64,000 bases of DNA from Rhynochetos jubatus (taxonomy: Eukaryota; Chordata; Aves; Eurypygiformes; Rhynochetidae). The notes below the pieces were generated by a model. It was not told the origin of the DNA. It worked only from the letters and a program-made list of their open reading frames with translations, and did not search any database. A program made the position numbers and the translations under genes. Shown here piece after piece: positions 12,300 through 25,650 of this stretch (within the stretch, counting starts at the first letter, position 1; the number at the start of each line of letters is the position of its first letter). The stretch covers positions 10,727,501 through 10,791,500 of the forward strand of contig CM050651.1 of the NCBI GenBank assembly GCA_027574665.1, written 5' to 3'.

Positions 12300-15200
12300 G
12301 TAAGGCAAACCAAAAAACCTTCAGCAGTCCAGATGAAGGTGCCGCAGCATTTAACTCAGAAATGAATAATCGTTGCAATCGACAACATACTTTATTTTAC
12401 CTCAAATGTGATTTAATTGTAGTATTCTCTCTAAGTTACCAGCAGTTTTCAAAGCTAATGTACTGATATGTTACTAATAACGTATGACTGGATTACAGAT
12501 GATGAATGCTCATTCTTTAGCAGCTGGTAGACATGGTACTGACATGGATTAGGTAGTGAAAAAACACAGGGAACGGCTTGAAATGCGTGTGCTTGGCTGA
12601 TTAGGTTAATGTTTAAGGTGAGAGTGGTGGAAGAGTTAACAGTGTTTTCTCTGAGAAAAAATACACTTTTAACTGCTATTAATTCCATTTAGCCAATAGA
12701 AATGAAGGGGAGGATGACACTGCATGATCAAAGAATGTATTTGGAGCAGGGAGCTGGTAAAAACAGTAAAGAGATGGAAAGACTTTTTCAAACGAGGCAG
12801 GTTCTACCCTAAGCAGAAGAATACTCAGCTGAATTAAAAGGAGCCATCCTGAAAAAAAAATACAACTACATGCATTTTTTGACTTCTGTACTGGAGTCCA
12901 GCACGTACATTTAAAGTCAAAATTCTTGCTTAGAGTTGGAGCTGTTGTTCTCCTCTCTTCCTATGTCCTTCCTTCAGCCACATCTATCCACAGATGCAAA
13001 ATACTTGAGCTAATTGAGTAATTCTGCTTTTAATCAAGTTTTTCTTGGCTAGTAACACACAAAGGCAGTTCATTTTGTTTACTAAATGTTGCTGCACACA
13101 ACTCTGAACAGCCGCAGACAGCTCCAGAAGCTCCACTTCATGTTCAGTTTAAGCAAAAGCCTGAATGATACGCTATCAAGTTTTAACTTCTCAGCTTCTG
13201 AGTAAGTATCAAGTTCATCTACAGACAGCCCAGCTGACTACCATAGACTCCCTTAAATAGGAAATGACTAGTCAGCATCAGCAAGGGTGGCAGAACCTGG
13301 CCCTTTCTGACTGTGCCAGCAAAGTGCAGAGGTAAAGTTCAAAGGTTGTGACTTTCAATTTCTTTTCTGGGAAGAACACGTGGGCTCTTTAGCGGAAAAA
13401 GGGCTAGTTTTTTACTGAAAACATGTAGTTTTCTGGTTTTCATGCCAGGCTGATTTTTTAAACTAGGATGCAACTACGTAGAGTGTTACAGAAACCCTCT
13501 TGCGTTTCTGGGTCGGGATCTCAAGAGCAAACATTGCTCTGGACTGTTGGGACAGACACCCACGGGTACTTTCGCTAGACAGAAGGACGAGAGATTATTG
13601 ATGGTGCACTGAATGAGGTACAGGCTGGATACAGAGCCTGACCTGTGGAGAATCCCTACACAGCACTACAGTAGCCCACCTCACATTTGCAGATTTTAAA
13701 GAAAAAAACCAAAGCATTTTCTTCAGGAAAAGAAGAAAATATTTTTATTATACACAATATTTATAGGCCAAAATCCTTCATTATTACACCTTACACTGCA
13801 GAAAAATTCTTGTGTTATGTCTAACTAATTCAGTACAACACCACTTTCCCAAGAAAGCTTTTTGCTTATGCAAGTGAAATTGCACTGTTGCAGCACCAAA
13901 ATCCAAATGCCAGTAACACAAGAGCAGTGCTAGGAAAAGCATAGCTGAGCTGTGGGAGTCTTCTTCGATTCTAAGCATCCCAGTAACTGTGGAAACTAAA
14001 ATCATGTATGAATAAAGACCACATCTCCTCTGCTATAAACACCCACCCTCTGCAGTGCTGTGAGAAAATTCGAGTGCCACTGTTTAGGCTCTTGCTTCAG
14101 ACTTTGTTACCTTTCTTGTGGTCTCCTTTATGATTTGTGTTTGTTTTTATCTGAATGGAGGACTGCAGAATATATGGATGAAAGTTAAATTGGGAGCTTG
14201 CCAAGAATTAACTATTTTTCATATTCTTCTTCCCCTTTTTGGTCTATAAAACAGAGCAGCAGGGACAGGACTGCCAGAGTCATTTTTACATGTGATCTAC
14301 AGTGTATCTGAACACCTGTCCGCAGAAGGTGGAAAGCCAGTTTATTATTCTGCTGCGCAACCCAACCCCTGATGAGATGTCAATGCAAGCATCACAAAAC
14401 CATTCTACTGAAATAGGGACCATTTTTGTAAAAATAGTATCACTTGTATTCAGGTGTAGAATATTGATGCTTAAAAGACAAAATAAGAACAGGAACCAAA
14501 CAGCTGCTTTTACAGAAAAGAGGAGCAATCAGGTTGCTTTTCTGGTTGTTTTAAAAGGATCACTTTCTCCCTCTAACTCTTCTACCTACCAGATAAATCG
14601 TCCTGGCTCTTCCAGAGTGCCCTGCCCAGAGACAGGATGATGGGGATTGCACTCTCTCACTGCAGGGACTCCCTCACCCCTTTTCCTTCTGAGGGATTGG
14701 AAGGCTGGCCAATGGATCTGCTGCTAATTTACAAAGTTTAACCACTTCTTAAGAGAAGCAGGTGCTAAATCACATATAAAGCAGCAGCCTACACACTTCT
14801 GTTCTCAAATAGGAGCTTTCCTGCCTGTGCTCATCTTCTGGCCCTTGTACCATACATTGCAAGGCCTGTACTAAAGGAAGTAACAGCTTCTCTGTATAAC
14901 TCTACTGACTAAAATTAGGCCAGATATCGCAATAAGAATACTGCAAGCTACCCACTGGGCATATTTCTCATTGTCTTTGTGCTAAACCTATACTGCACAG
15001 TAGAAAATGTCTTAAAATCTGTATATCATTTAAACCAAAAGCAACTTCAAATTCCAGCTGGAATTAGAGAGTGACCACTACAGGAATTTTGCTAACAAAT
15101 CTCATTGCCAGATTCAAAAAAAGAACTGTAAAACACTGGCATGCATAAACAAAGAATGTGAAGAAAGTCAAACATTAGCATCTAATCTTCAATAGTAAAA

Positions 15201-16767
15201 TGTCCAGAGGCACAAAACTGTCACACACAGTGTCAGTGTGTGGTGTGAAGGGCTTATGTTTACATTTTAAACACTGTAGGTCACTACTAAAAATATAATA
15301 TGTCTTGAAGAAAATATAGTTTACTCACCCTCCCCCAACCAGTAGACTGAATCTTTCAATGACTCGAGAAATATGCAACAGGAAAAGTTTGGAAAAATGA
15401 GTGTGTTCATAGGAACACATCTGACAGTCACTGCGCCGCAGCACAAATTCAGTTCCCTGGTACCTGTCTGACTGTGGCTGCTGTTTTTTCAATAATCACG
15501 CGGGGCTCAATACAAGCCTTTTAAGCAGAGGATACTTATGCAACATTTGTGCCATCTAATTTTAAGAGGACCAATACTAATTGTATGTTTCCTTCCTAAT
15601 TGGTTTCCTTATTATAGAAATAAAACACTGAAAAAAGTGCAGTCTTACCATTTACAATTTAGTCCTCAGGGACCCTATTTAAGGCCAGACTCCCACTGCA
15701 CCAGGTGCTGAACAACACAGCCTAGGAAATCATCAATCCTATTCATTTCCTTAAGTGCTAAATGCACTGCATCCAGGTTCTGCGTTCCTTTTTAATACAT
15801 TTGTCCTGCCTTCATGCCGTTAATGCAAATGTGAATTACAGCTTCTCGTATGCTTATAATCTTTAGCTTAATCCTGCTTGTCTCTCAAAAGCAAATATGA
15901 GAATGTAGACAGGGGATAAAAATTTTCTTAAAAACTCTGCCCATTCAACCCCTCTCCCAAGAAAATTCTCCTCCAAAGCTTTTGAGCAGAAGCCCCGCAG
16001 AGCAGAGAATGGCACATGTGATTGTAAGAAGCTGGAAGGTGGCAGATGTCAAAGATATTTCTGAACACCACAATTGGGTCCATAGATAGATACAACCGTA
16101 CCTGATTAGGTAGACAGCTCCATTCACCTATTTGTACAACAGCCAGGAGGTCTCTAATTGTTTTGCAGATCACTTAACAATTAATGATGCTGTTGCCCTT
16201 GGACAGATCATGCTACAGATCAATATTTTCTGGCAAAGTCAAAGCACTGAGTATACATGATGATACTGAAGTTACCCTATTAATAGAGCTCACAAGCAAG
16301 GGATGGGGTGGGAAACTTCTTGGACAAGAATTTATTTCTGTCACCAACAAGTATTATTTCTATGGTTGAAGTCAGTCAAATAAAACTGAATTGGAAATAA
16401 AATAAATGCCAGCAAAGATATCTATCTTTCCTTGAACTGACGGTAACTATCACTGTATGTTACTTCACTAAGCATTATCTCAAGTCTATATATGTTGTCT
16501 TATAAGTTCTCATGTCAAATAACCACAACCTCTTACAAATTCTATTTCGATAAAGCAAACCTATATAAAATTTTGCACCGAATCAGAGGCAAGGTTTGAA
16601 AAAGGAGAAGGAGAGAGTGCTGAGCAGACTAATGAGTGAACAGAAGTGGGAGTCTTAAAACTGAACCACAATGATCCTATGGAGATCAAAAGGAGAAGTG
16701 CTGCAGAGGGGAAGAGAGTCTGGGTTAAATTTCCCTCTTATTTTCTCAGCACATGTATATTACGGAT

Positions 16768-16802
16768 TTTTCATGTTCTTAAATTCTTTTCATGTTCTTA
16801 AA
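16768..16802. repeat. Short tandem duplication, 19-bp period
   Basis: The 16-mer TTTTCATGTTCTTAAA occurs at 16768-16783 and again, identically, at 16787-16802. This is a small replication-slippage-type duplication with no evident function. Confidence 0.9.
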
Positions 16803-17040
16803 CCAGCTTTGTTATAAGAGATAATCCTCATGCCATAAGCTCTAAAATTCCCCATTGGAAATACCATCTTCTCTCATCTCTGCAGACAAAGTAGGTCTGC
16901 ACAAAACACTCCGGAACTGAAGTGACCAGACTAGTAGCTCACAGTAAGCTCATGAAAGTAAGGTATTTCCCATCACTAGGGCTGATATTGTTTCTGTTGT
17001 CCTCTAGTGAAGTCTGTTTTAAGGCACTGGGGAAGACCGG

Positions 17041-17095
17041 GTGGCATCAAAGCCAATGGTAAAGTTGCAGCTGATTACACCAGAGTGGGGATTTT
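17041..17095 (-). repeat. Possible ancient interspersed repeat fragment
   Basis: The minus strand reads CACTCTGGTGTAATCAGCTG, then CAACTTTACCATTGGC and TTTGATGCCAC. This follows an old amniote repeat pattern of 'ctggtgtaa...aactccattgacttcaatgg'. The open frames across this segment in both directions are explained by the low stop content of the repeat and not by a gene. I cannot name the family with certainty. Confidence 0.35.
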
Positions 17096-18008
17096 TATCC
17101 ACAATTTCCTCAGTATGAAAAATGGCCTCCAATTTCCTGGTTGGAACACATTTGAAAACCAAACCAAAATCAATTTTAATCCTATTAAAGAAAAAAGAAA
17201 AAAGCAAAAAGCAAAGTTAAATAATTTACAATAAAAAGGAGGGGTTTTTTTTTACTGCTTGCATGACTCAAAATGGTTATTGTATCTAAAAAATCACTGC
17301 AAGTGAGGACTTGCTTTGATTTCTGTCACAACTTAAATTATAGCTTTTGGATGCCTGAGGATAATTTTAATTGGGAAATAAGTGTAGTTTGAAAATCAAT
17401 TGTTTTCAATATCATATCTTTCGGTTCTTCACTAACTACCCATACGGCTATCTGTGTAAAACAAATCTGATCAGCCTAGTATCAGGTATGTGGAAGCATC
17501 TCAGTAAACAAGCCGGTATGTTACCTACTCAGTATTACCTATTTACAAATTCTCCAGTTGTGTGATTCTATTAGCTTTACCAGGATTATGCCAACACATA
17601 ATGTGACTTTGAAAACCTGCCTGAGGGCCAAGACTATCCCATTCTTTATGAAACCTATGGGAGATCAATGCAGAGATAGGAAAATTAATTTTCAGGGTAA
17701 CCTGAGGATGTAGGGACAGTCTTGGGAGCTCTAATTACACTCCTCAAATACTCCACCATATATATTTAACCTAGAAATATTCTTGTAGAGAATTTATCAA
17801 AAGATAAAAAAGTCTCATCTTTTAAAACTCTTTACAGGAACATAATGAGTGGGGTATTGAGTAGATTAAAAAATATCCTAAATTAGCTAATCAGCTTCCT
17901 TCACTCACACGAAGTTCCCAACAGAAACTGTATTTGGAATCAGACCCTTTCTAAAAGTGTTCTTACTATAGAAGCAGATCACAAAGGGATAACAGAAGGG
18001 ACATTAAG

Positions 18009-18118
18009 AGGCCACGTAAACCATCTCTCTGCCCCAGGACATGATCAGTCACAGCTCTAAAATTACTCTTAAACCCATTCTTAATGAACTCCAGTGGTGG
18101 AGGTTCCCCTCACTTCTG
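18009..18118 (-). mobile_element. Old CR1 LINE, 3' portion
   Basis: Degraded CR1 3' sequence. The plus strand shows AGAGGCCACGTAAACCATCT (the relic of '...ggtcatctagtccaaccc') and later CTCCAGTGGTGGAGGTTCCC, the reverse complement of the conserved CR1 block before the 3' UTR. It belongs with 18600-19060, from which it is separated by about 480 bp of unrelated sequence. Confidence 0.5.
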
Positions 18119-18599
18119 CCCTTATCAGTTCTTATTAGGACTTGCTCATGCATCTCCCTCTATCATCTCTATCATCTCCTTCTTTCAGCAAACTTTAATT
18201 TTGCTGAGACTTTTCAGGATTGTGCAAAAAATGCTCCCAGACTTGGCCTGCTCTTCTCCTTGGGGCCATGATGTTCAGCTCTGCGATGGCAGTTTAGAGG
18301 CCATTGCTGCATGCCTGAACATGGTGCTGCAAGCCAAGAGCAGAGCGCCAGACAGAAAGCACCAGGTTCTCTCCGCCACCCTTTGCACTGCCTGGGTAGT
18401 CTCCTGCTCACAAAACCACTCCTCTAAAAGAAAGGGGTGGAGGATGGAAAGTCACGAAGAGGGGCCAGGTGTGCATCCCTCGGTTACAGGCCCCTGCTCT
18501 TCTGGCCAAAGAGTCTGCCTGGTCTGGACACCAAAAATATGTTGATTGAGGGAATAGGTCTGCTGTTTCTATTATTTTACTGCTGCTTACACAACTGCT
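18119..18599. other. GC-rich segment interrupting the old CR1
   Basis: This block has no CR1 similarity that I can see, yet it lies between two parts of one degraded CR1 that should be about 60 bp apart. It is locally GC-rich (about 18240-18530) and has several open frames, including a 153-codon plus-strand frame (18084-18545) that begins inside the CR1 part and shows no familiar protein motif. I see no terminal repeats or clear target duplication, so the source of the insertion is unknown. Confidence 0.4.
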
Positions 18600-19060
18600 T
18601 ATTTTGGTTGTTTTTAAACCCACCTTTGCTCCAGTGTGTACCATTAGTTTCCTTACCATTAGGAAGTTTTCCCTGATGTTTATGATAAATCTCAATGCAT
18701 TTTAGAGTTTGCTGATACATTTCCTATCCATGGACGTGGACAATGATTTCTTCTTGCCCATGTTGAAGCTACCTTTCATGTATCACTCCCTTATCTTTTC
18801 TATGCAAAGGAGCTCCAAAAGTCTTTCCCTAGAGGGCATATTTTGGAACCCTCTCAATGTTCTTTTTGGTCTCCTAAGGATTCTCTTCAGTTTGCACAGA
18901 TCTTTTCCCTGCACTGCAGTGTCCAGACTTTGCACAGGTACTCCATACGAGACCCTACCCATAGTGAGTCGATAAAGGGATTACCGCATGCCTTTTGCGA
19001 GGGGTACTGCCTACCACATAAATGCCAATATGATGACCGCTTTCTTACTAACAGCCTGCC
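18600..19060 (-). mobile_element. Old CR1 LINE, ORF2 end portion
   Basis: The plus strand follows the reverse complement of CR1 in order: TACCATTAGGAAGTTTTCCC, then ATGGACGTGGACAATGATT, GAAGCTACCTTTCATGTATC, a diverged TCCAGACTTTGCACAGGTA and TACTCCATACGAGACCCTA. It is heavily mutated, with frameshifts throughout, and so is much older than the copies at 4611, 10662 and 54561. Confidence 0.6.
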
Positions 19061-22000
19061 TTCATTCTTTGTGAATGCTCTAACTCCTAGGTCTTCCTCT
19101 GAAGAACTGATTCTTGGAAATTCAGGTCTGTTATTTTCAGGGCAGACTTCCTAACTGCTATTGGTAAAATCTTTAGTGACTGATTTAGAATTAAAAACAA
19201 ATCTATATTTTATCATTCCCACTGCTTATTTTTTTATTTGATTCTATTAACTGAAGATTTTAAAAGTTTTAATTTAACATTTTCTTTATTTTCCTGCTAT
19301 AATTTCTGATTTTAATTTTGACTAAAAAACCAAATTATTTTATAATTCTACAGTATTTTATGCATTGTGGGAACATAATGCATTATATTATGAATTTACA
19401 TGCTGTTCAGATACTTGTCTGCTTGCAGAAAAAGTCAACTAGCTGAGCTGTCCTTGTCCCTCTTCATTGTCTAGAAGCCTGTGACATTTAGAATTAAGCA
19501 CATAAAGTTTTAGTTTGCTATATACTAAATCATTCTTCTGTCTCTTCCACATTCATTTTCTCTTAAGCACATTCAATAACAAGAGAATACAAAAATACAA
19601 ATAAAGTTCAAGAAAGAGCATGAAGTCAGCATAATTTTTTTCTGCAGTTCACACTTTCTGATGTACACTTTCTACTCCACAGCTTTTTGGCTAAAACGAT
19701 TTGGAAGCAATTAAATAGGTAGACAAGCTGTTAATGGGGTCTGTTTTAAAAGTAAACAAAGCATGAAATGAGTTTTTGACACAAATATATCCTTGAACAC
19801 GACCAACATGCATTTATAACAATACTGATTTCTACAGATTGTCATGGATTTGGTCCCGATTTATTCCACAGCCTTAACACTGAGGTTTCTCCTGGTGGAC
19901 GCTGACATGTCACATCGGAGTATATACTGCATCAGAATGCACACAATTCTATGTTCTAGCCTGAAGAGAATAAACATGCTCCAAGAATTTAACAGTGATT
20001 TTGAACAGTGCAGGTCACTCTCTCTCTCTAGATATAAAATAATATCTCTAAGAAAAGGTAACTGCTTGAAGCACTGTTTATTCTTGCTGGACATATATAA
20101 CCTGTCTCAGGCACTTTGTCAAAGCAAATCCCTGAGGCTGCTATAGAAGAACAACTTGCCAAAGCACCAACTGAACCAGGAGGTTCCAGCTCACGAGAAC
20201 CCTGGTTATTATACACTTGACTAAGTCACAGGCCAGCTGGAAACTAACCATGGGTTTCAGACAAGGGCGAAATCATCTACCTAGGATTGATGTCCATGTA
20301 CTGAGAGTGGGAATGACAGCATTGCTGTCTTCCTCTGTGGTAAGAGAGAGATGATGAGGGGGAAATCTGTATTGGAGTGAAACATTAAAATTAAAACCAG
20401 CAAAAAAACACAGACCTGCTCCAAATGCTGGAATGAAGCCAAGCAGAATTTGCAAAGGAAACTTGTAATAACTCTCAAACACTCTGCAATATGTCTTAAG
20501 TGTTTGATCAAAAACATTACAGTCATTACTGTTTCTCATTTTGAGAATAAATTAAGAGATCTTGGCAAGTAGAGAAAATGAAATTTTTCCCTCATAGGAA
20601 GTAAGTCTAAGGAATTCAGGAAACCTATTTTCTAATGGGGGTTTTAGGCAGGAAGATGATAATATATCTATTTTGTTTTCTGCTAATAATCAATGTTTCA
20701 TTGGTTTATCTGCTGCCTCTATGGGGCATGCTGGGTGGAAAGCTATTCAGAGAGAGTGATTGGCTCTGTGGCTCATAAGGTGAGACAGATTCTTTCATTT
20801 TCAGGTCTCTCGTGTACATTTTGATCCAGGTTGCTGGTTAATAAAAAAAAAATCACCTTCCAATATATATGAGACTAATTCTCAGCTGACAAGGATTTAT
20901 GTCACATAAATAAACCCATAAAAACTGGATTGGAAAAAATTGCTGGCAGTTTCAAATGAAAGCCAAGAATTAATTGGACATAGACACAAACAATTTTTCC
21001 CTTGCAAAGACGAATTCCTGCAAGTCAAGGTTGAGTTACATTTAACATTGCTTAGAGGATTTTCATTTCTGGGAGTGTTTGCCTGGGACTTATAATAAAA
21101 TCTAGGGAGAATATCCTGGAGTCCTATTTTAGTGAGGTTTTTATACGATGTCCATCACCCTGGCAGTTGGCTGATATATGTGAGCCATGGGGCTCTTCCA
21201 ATTCAGATGGCCCATTATTCATAATAATGACTGCCCCAGATTATATGCACATAGAATCAAATCTCGCCCCATTCTTACAGCAAAACATCTTTTCCTGAAT
21301 TTGACCCAGTCAGAGGAAAACACCTAAATCATCTATTTGTTTTACTATCTGGCAGTTCTATGGAGAGATCTACCTAAATAAAACTAGTAACTTGTCAGGC
21401 CCTTTTAAAAGAAGATAATTTGTGCTTTATTTATAGGCTGAGTTCACCTCAGTAAACCTCTAGTTTAAAACTTCACACTTCCAGATAATTAGGAACAAAG
21501 TTGCACTGAGATAGCTGTTTATTTATTCCAAAAACATATTAACAAATTCAAGGTATTTAAGATCAACGAGGGAGTGCATCCCAAAGCTGATGAACCTTCA
21601 CAGAACAATCTCTGCAAATGGTTTATTCTCCTTGAAACTCTTGCTGAATTTTGCAAACCCTCTTTGTATTTGAAGACAAATGCAGTAGAAGGCTGCATTC
21701 AGCGGACATACCAAGTGAGGAGTGGATAAACTAAGGCACACTCAGCATTGCTAGGTGACACTTATGTCTAGAAATTAAGCACAGAAACGTGTAACCGTCG
21801 ATGTGGCTTTACCAATCTTTTGAAGGAGAGACAGGAGGCCACAGAACAGGACTTTGGCCTTTGTCTGCTCTCCTACAACTCTTGATAGAGGAACCTTAAG
21901 GAGAAGGTAAGCCAGCTGCAAAGGATGGGCTATATATAACTAACTGAAGCTCAGTGGACTGTGGCCTCCAGATCCCCCTAGAGATCTGCAAGACAGCTCT

Positions 22001-22091
22001 ATTTACAGACTGCTTTTCCTTACTTCCAACATTTCTTATAGGCTTAGAAAACCCCCAAAATCCAAAGTAAATTCAAATTATTGTGTTTAGC
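19061..22091. other. Unique non-coding stretch
   Basis: AT-rich DNA without a recognised gene or young repeat. Two overlapping minus-strand open frames at 20273-20539 look superficially membrane-like. Because both frames are open together, low local stop density is the simpler explanation. Confidence 0.55.
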
Positions 22092-22956
22092 TGTATTGGG
22101 TTTGTGTGGCTAGGTTTTGACAGTGGGGGGCTATAGGGGTGGCTTCTGAGAGAAGCTGCAAGCTTCCCTATGTCCAACAGAGCCAGTGCTAAGGCCGAGC
22201 CCATCAGTGACCGTGGTAATGGCTCTGGGACAACAGATTCAAGAAGGGGGACAGGGGAAGAACAGACAGATGACCACACCTTCACAACTGCAGTTGGAGA
22301 GAAGAGTACGTGAGAGGAACAATGCTGCAGACCCCAGGTCAGTGGAGAAGGAGGTGCTCCAGGCACTGAACAGAGATTCCCCAGCAGCCCATGGTGCAGA
22401 CTGTGATGAGAGGGCAGGCTGTGCCCCTGCAGCCACGGAGGGTCACGGGGGAGCAGAGACCCACCTGCAGCCTGGGGAGGACCCCACACCAGAGCAGAGG
22501 GATGTCCAAAGGAGGCCGTAACCCTGTGGGCAGCCCGTGCTGGAGCTGGCTCCTGGCAGGAGCTGTGGCCCCAGGGAGAGAGGAGCCCAGGAGTTCTCCC
22601 CCAAGGCGGAACCCTATTACCCATCCCCCTGCGCTGCTCGAGGGGAGGAGTGAGAGAAATGGGGAGCAAAGCTGAGCCCGGGAAAAAGGGAGGGGTGGGG
22701 GGAAGGTGTTTTTAAGATTTGGCTTTATTTCTGATTTTATTTCCTACTCTGATTTGATTGATAATAAATAAAATTACATTTCCCCAAGTCGAGTCTGTTT
22801 TGCCACTGACAGTAATGGCTGAGTGATCCCTCCCTGTCCTTATCTTGATCCACGAGCTTTTCATAATATTCCCCCCTCCCCCTGCCCAGCTGAGGAGGGG
22901 AGTGATAGCATGGCTTTAGGGAGCACCTGGCCTCCAGCCAGGGTCAACCTACCACA
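22092..22956 (+). mobile_element. Solo LTR 1 of an endogenous retrovirus (ERVL-like)
   Basis: The element begins TGTATTGGGTTTGTGTGGC, ends ACCTACCACA (TG...CA termini), and aligns along its length with the LTR at 39313-40428. The U3-side block has the AGAAGCTGCAAGCTTCC stem. A degraded TATA-like TCAAGAAGGGGG follows, then a GC-rich body, a G-run cluster at 22680-22705 and a double AATAAA polyadenylation signal at 22763-22772. No gag, pol or env sequence adjoins it, so it is a solo LTR left by recombination. The flanking pentamers (TTAGC and GGAGC) match at only 3 of 5 positions, so the target-site duplication has decayed or the end is shifted. ERVL assignment is from memory of bird LTRs and the 5-bp duplication of the second copy. 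Antisense open frames inside it (up to 198 codons) are not genes. Confidence 0.85.
22763..22772 (+). promoter_or_regulatory. LTR polyadenylation signal
   Basis: Two overlapping AATAAA hexamers lie in LTR 1, downstream of the G-rich motif. At the same place LTR 2 has only the weaker variant AGTAAA (40262-40267). Confidence 0.6.
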
Positions 22957-25650
22957 GGAGCCAAGAAAAAATGATAGGTGAGTTCTGAAGAGCTCCCTGC
23001 TTTTTCAAGCTTTCCAGTACCGCAGCCAGACAGCCGTGTATGCCCTTCCTCTGCGCCCCACCCCTGCAGGAAGGTGGCAGCTGGCATTTTAAAATCTGCA
23101 GCTCATGTAGCACACAATGTACATGAAAAATGAGAAATAAAGCAGAAACAGACAAGTTTTTAGTTTCCTGAACTAAACTCAGGAAATTTTGGTAGTCATC
23201 CATACGAAAAACAAACTTCATCATTTAATAGGAGTGAAACTGTGGGAAAATCCAGAGTGCTCTAAAATCTGAAGGTTCTAAGGCTATCATTAGGGTAACA
23301 GTCTGCATAAAATTTAGTAAAATCTATAAATACAGAATTACTTGGTGATGTGTACTCCTATAATTGTGCTTGATAATTTGACATTATTTTATATACCACT
23401 TAGGTTTTCATTTCTTCTTCTACTGTAGAAGAAATACTTACTCTACTTATTCTACTTCACATTGTGTTAAATTTTCAGAGACGCGCATTTTTTTTCTCCC
23501 ATGCCACTAACATCTCTTTGCATCAAGAACCACAGATAACATGTCCAAATCATCCAAATCTCTTCCACTCGTTGCCTTAACATGCCATTATGGTAATGCC
23601 TTATACAAATTACAAATATGGTAAACTTACAACAGCACAGTTGTAAAACTGGTGTGCTGAAACCATTTCTCATTTCCCAAAAAGATTGTGTGTTCTGGTT
23701 TTGCTCATCTGTCTCTTGCATCCACCCATTCTCTTTCAAAAAAGTGCTACATTTCAATAAACGGAAAACAGTAGTTTTATTCTTATTTCCCTGCACTTCC
23801 TATCAACCTAGAAGTATTGACCAGAAATAGAAGCTTCAACTGCCTTCAACAAAGAAAATCCTCAGAATTGACTGGAAATTTGCAAGCACCCAGTACTCTT
23901 CAGAATAGAGCAGCATATTGTCATGTCCATGCTGGGCAGCAAGTAGGTATTTACAAGCCCATTCTGCCAAAACACGATTAGGGCAACGGTAATATTTAAT
24001 ATATTATGTGTGAGATTAAGACTCAGGTGTGTTATTCTTTCTTTTCCGATACTAAAGTCTGTGATCAACTTCAGATTCTGGAGGAAGGCAATAAATTTAT
24101 ACAATCTGAACAGGATCTTTCACCATAAAAACACTGGATGACACAAGATGCAAAAGCAGGAATGAAATTACTGAATAGCTTTACAGAATTCCCTTAGGAA
24201 AAAAACCCCACAGCACAGGACACTAAAATGCATGCAGTTAAACAGAAAATATAAACCAAGTTTAAAATAAATGTACCTGTTCTCAATACACCCATCAATA
24301 CAGCCATCAGTTTCTACGATCTGATTAGGAGTCCGCAAGCATAATCACTCATGCAGCATAGGTTAACAGGGACTCCTGACAAGAGCTCCAGGTCTGTAAC
24401 TTGACATCAACTAATAATTCAAATGATCCACCTACTTTATTAAAGTTGACTCATTGGCAAGGCTGCAGCTTCTGTTAATGAGGATAGAAGGCAAAACAGA
24501 GAGAAAATCATCTGGAGAAATGGGATTCATGGGCCAGGAGGAAGGAGGGAGAAAGGAAAGCAAAATGCTGGTGAGCGTACAAGGCAAAAATCTACCATGA
24601 AGTGAAATGAAACTCCTGTCTGGGAGAAAAGCAATTTAGCTTTATGAACAGCTGCCTCACAGAGGGTCAGACGTATGGGCAATTAAAATTAAACAAGTTG
24701 ATTTTAATATGCCTTAGTAACTGTGATTGATCTCACAGAGTTGCTGTTGACTGTACATCAAGAAACAATTTAGGATCCAGTTTAAAACAAAGTTTATAAT
24801 CCTCATTTAATGGATTTTAGTACCTTAGGCAGTACAGTGTTGTAAAAATGATTAAAAGGTGCCCTGGCTCTGTGTAATCAATAAAGCTTCCCACTGTAAG
24901 ATTGGTTCAGTTCCAGGGACTCCTCAGCATGCTTGGCCACGCTGTGTCTGTAGAATTCCAAATAAGTCATCTATCATTATTCCTATACACAGGATTCATT
25001 AGACACCTCATCCTTCAGCTTATTAGCACGGAAGTCAGCCAAACAATCAAATCAAAAGGTCACCTTTTAACAAATACATAGTTAGACCAAAACATACATC
25101 AAAACCTTAACAGATACATGTCAAAATATAGTAGCAGGTATGGGTAAAAGACTGATGGAGACCTTCAAGACACAAACTGCCAAGTGCCTACGAACGGAAA
25201 TTGGGAGAAGACTAATATGGCAGGTTAAGAAATAGGTTACACATCTTATTAGACAGGAGAAGGAAGCCCCACCTGTCTGACCACTGAAACTCTGACACTA
25301 CTGAAATCCCGATCTCTTCAAATTCTAAGAAATGTGACCTAAATTCTTTGCGATGTAAAGAACAACCACCAGCTGGGGACTCCAGGGCTTTTTCCACTTA
25401 AACAGGTTTAGATAAAAACATGGTAACCAGGTTTATAAATTCTGTATCTAGATAAGTCTACTTCCTTTTGGTCCTGTCCTTAGAAATGTTCAACACTGCT
25501 TTTCATCGAAAAAGGGAAAGAATTGCCAACCAACCAGACCCAAAGTCTCTAGCAGCACTAACAATGAACACTTGCTGAAGAGTATTAAGATGATGGCTGG
25601 CATGCAGTGATAGTTCTTTGAATCTTTTCTGTGCTTGAGCTAATTATGTC
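22957..25650. other. Unique non-coding stretch
   Basis: No gene or repeat is recognised. A purine-rich run (GGAGGAAGGAGGGAGAAAGG) lies near 24538. Everything else is ordinary AT-rich sequence. Confidence 0.55.

Larger units (their letters stand above)
10906..18008. other. Unique non-coding stretch with a small GC-rich island
   Basis: Mostly AT-rich DNA without a recognised gene. Items inside it are candidate plus-strand exons at 11326-11403 and 12160-12299 (the latter in a GC- and CpG-richer island), a possible minus-strand polyadenylation region near 13730-13760, a 19-bp-period duplication at 16768-16802, and an old repeat fragment at 17041-17095. Nothing else stands out. Confidence 0.55.

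Noticed and set aside
20273..20539. Membrane-protein-like minus-strand frame of 88 codons
   Set aside because: Two overlapping frames are open together and no splice or promoter context supports either, so low stop density explains it.
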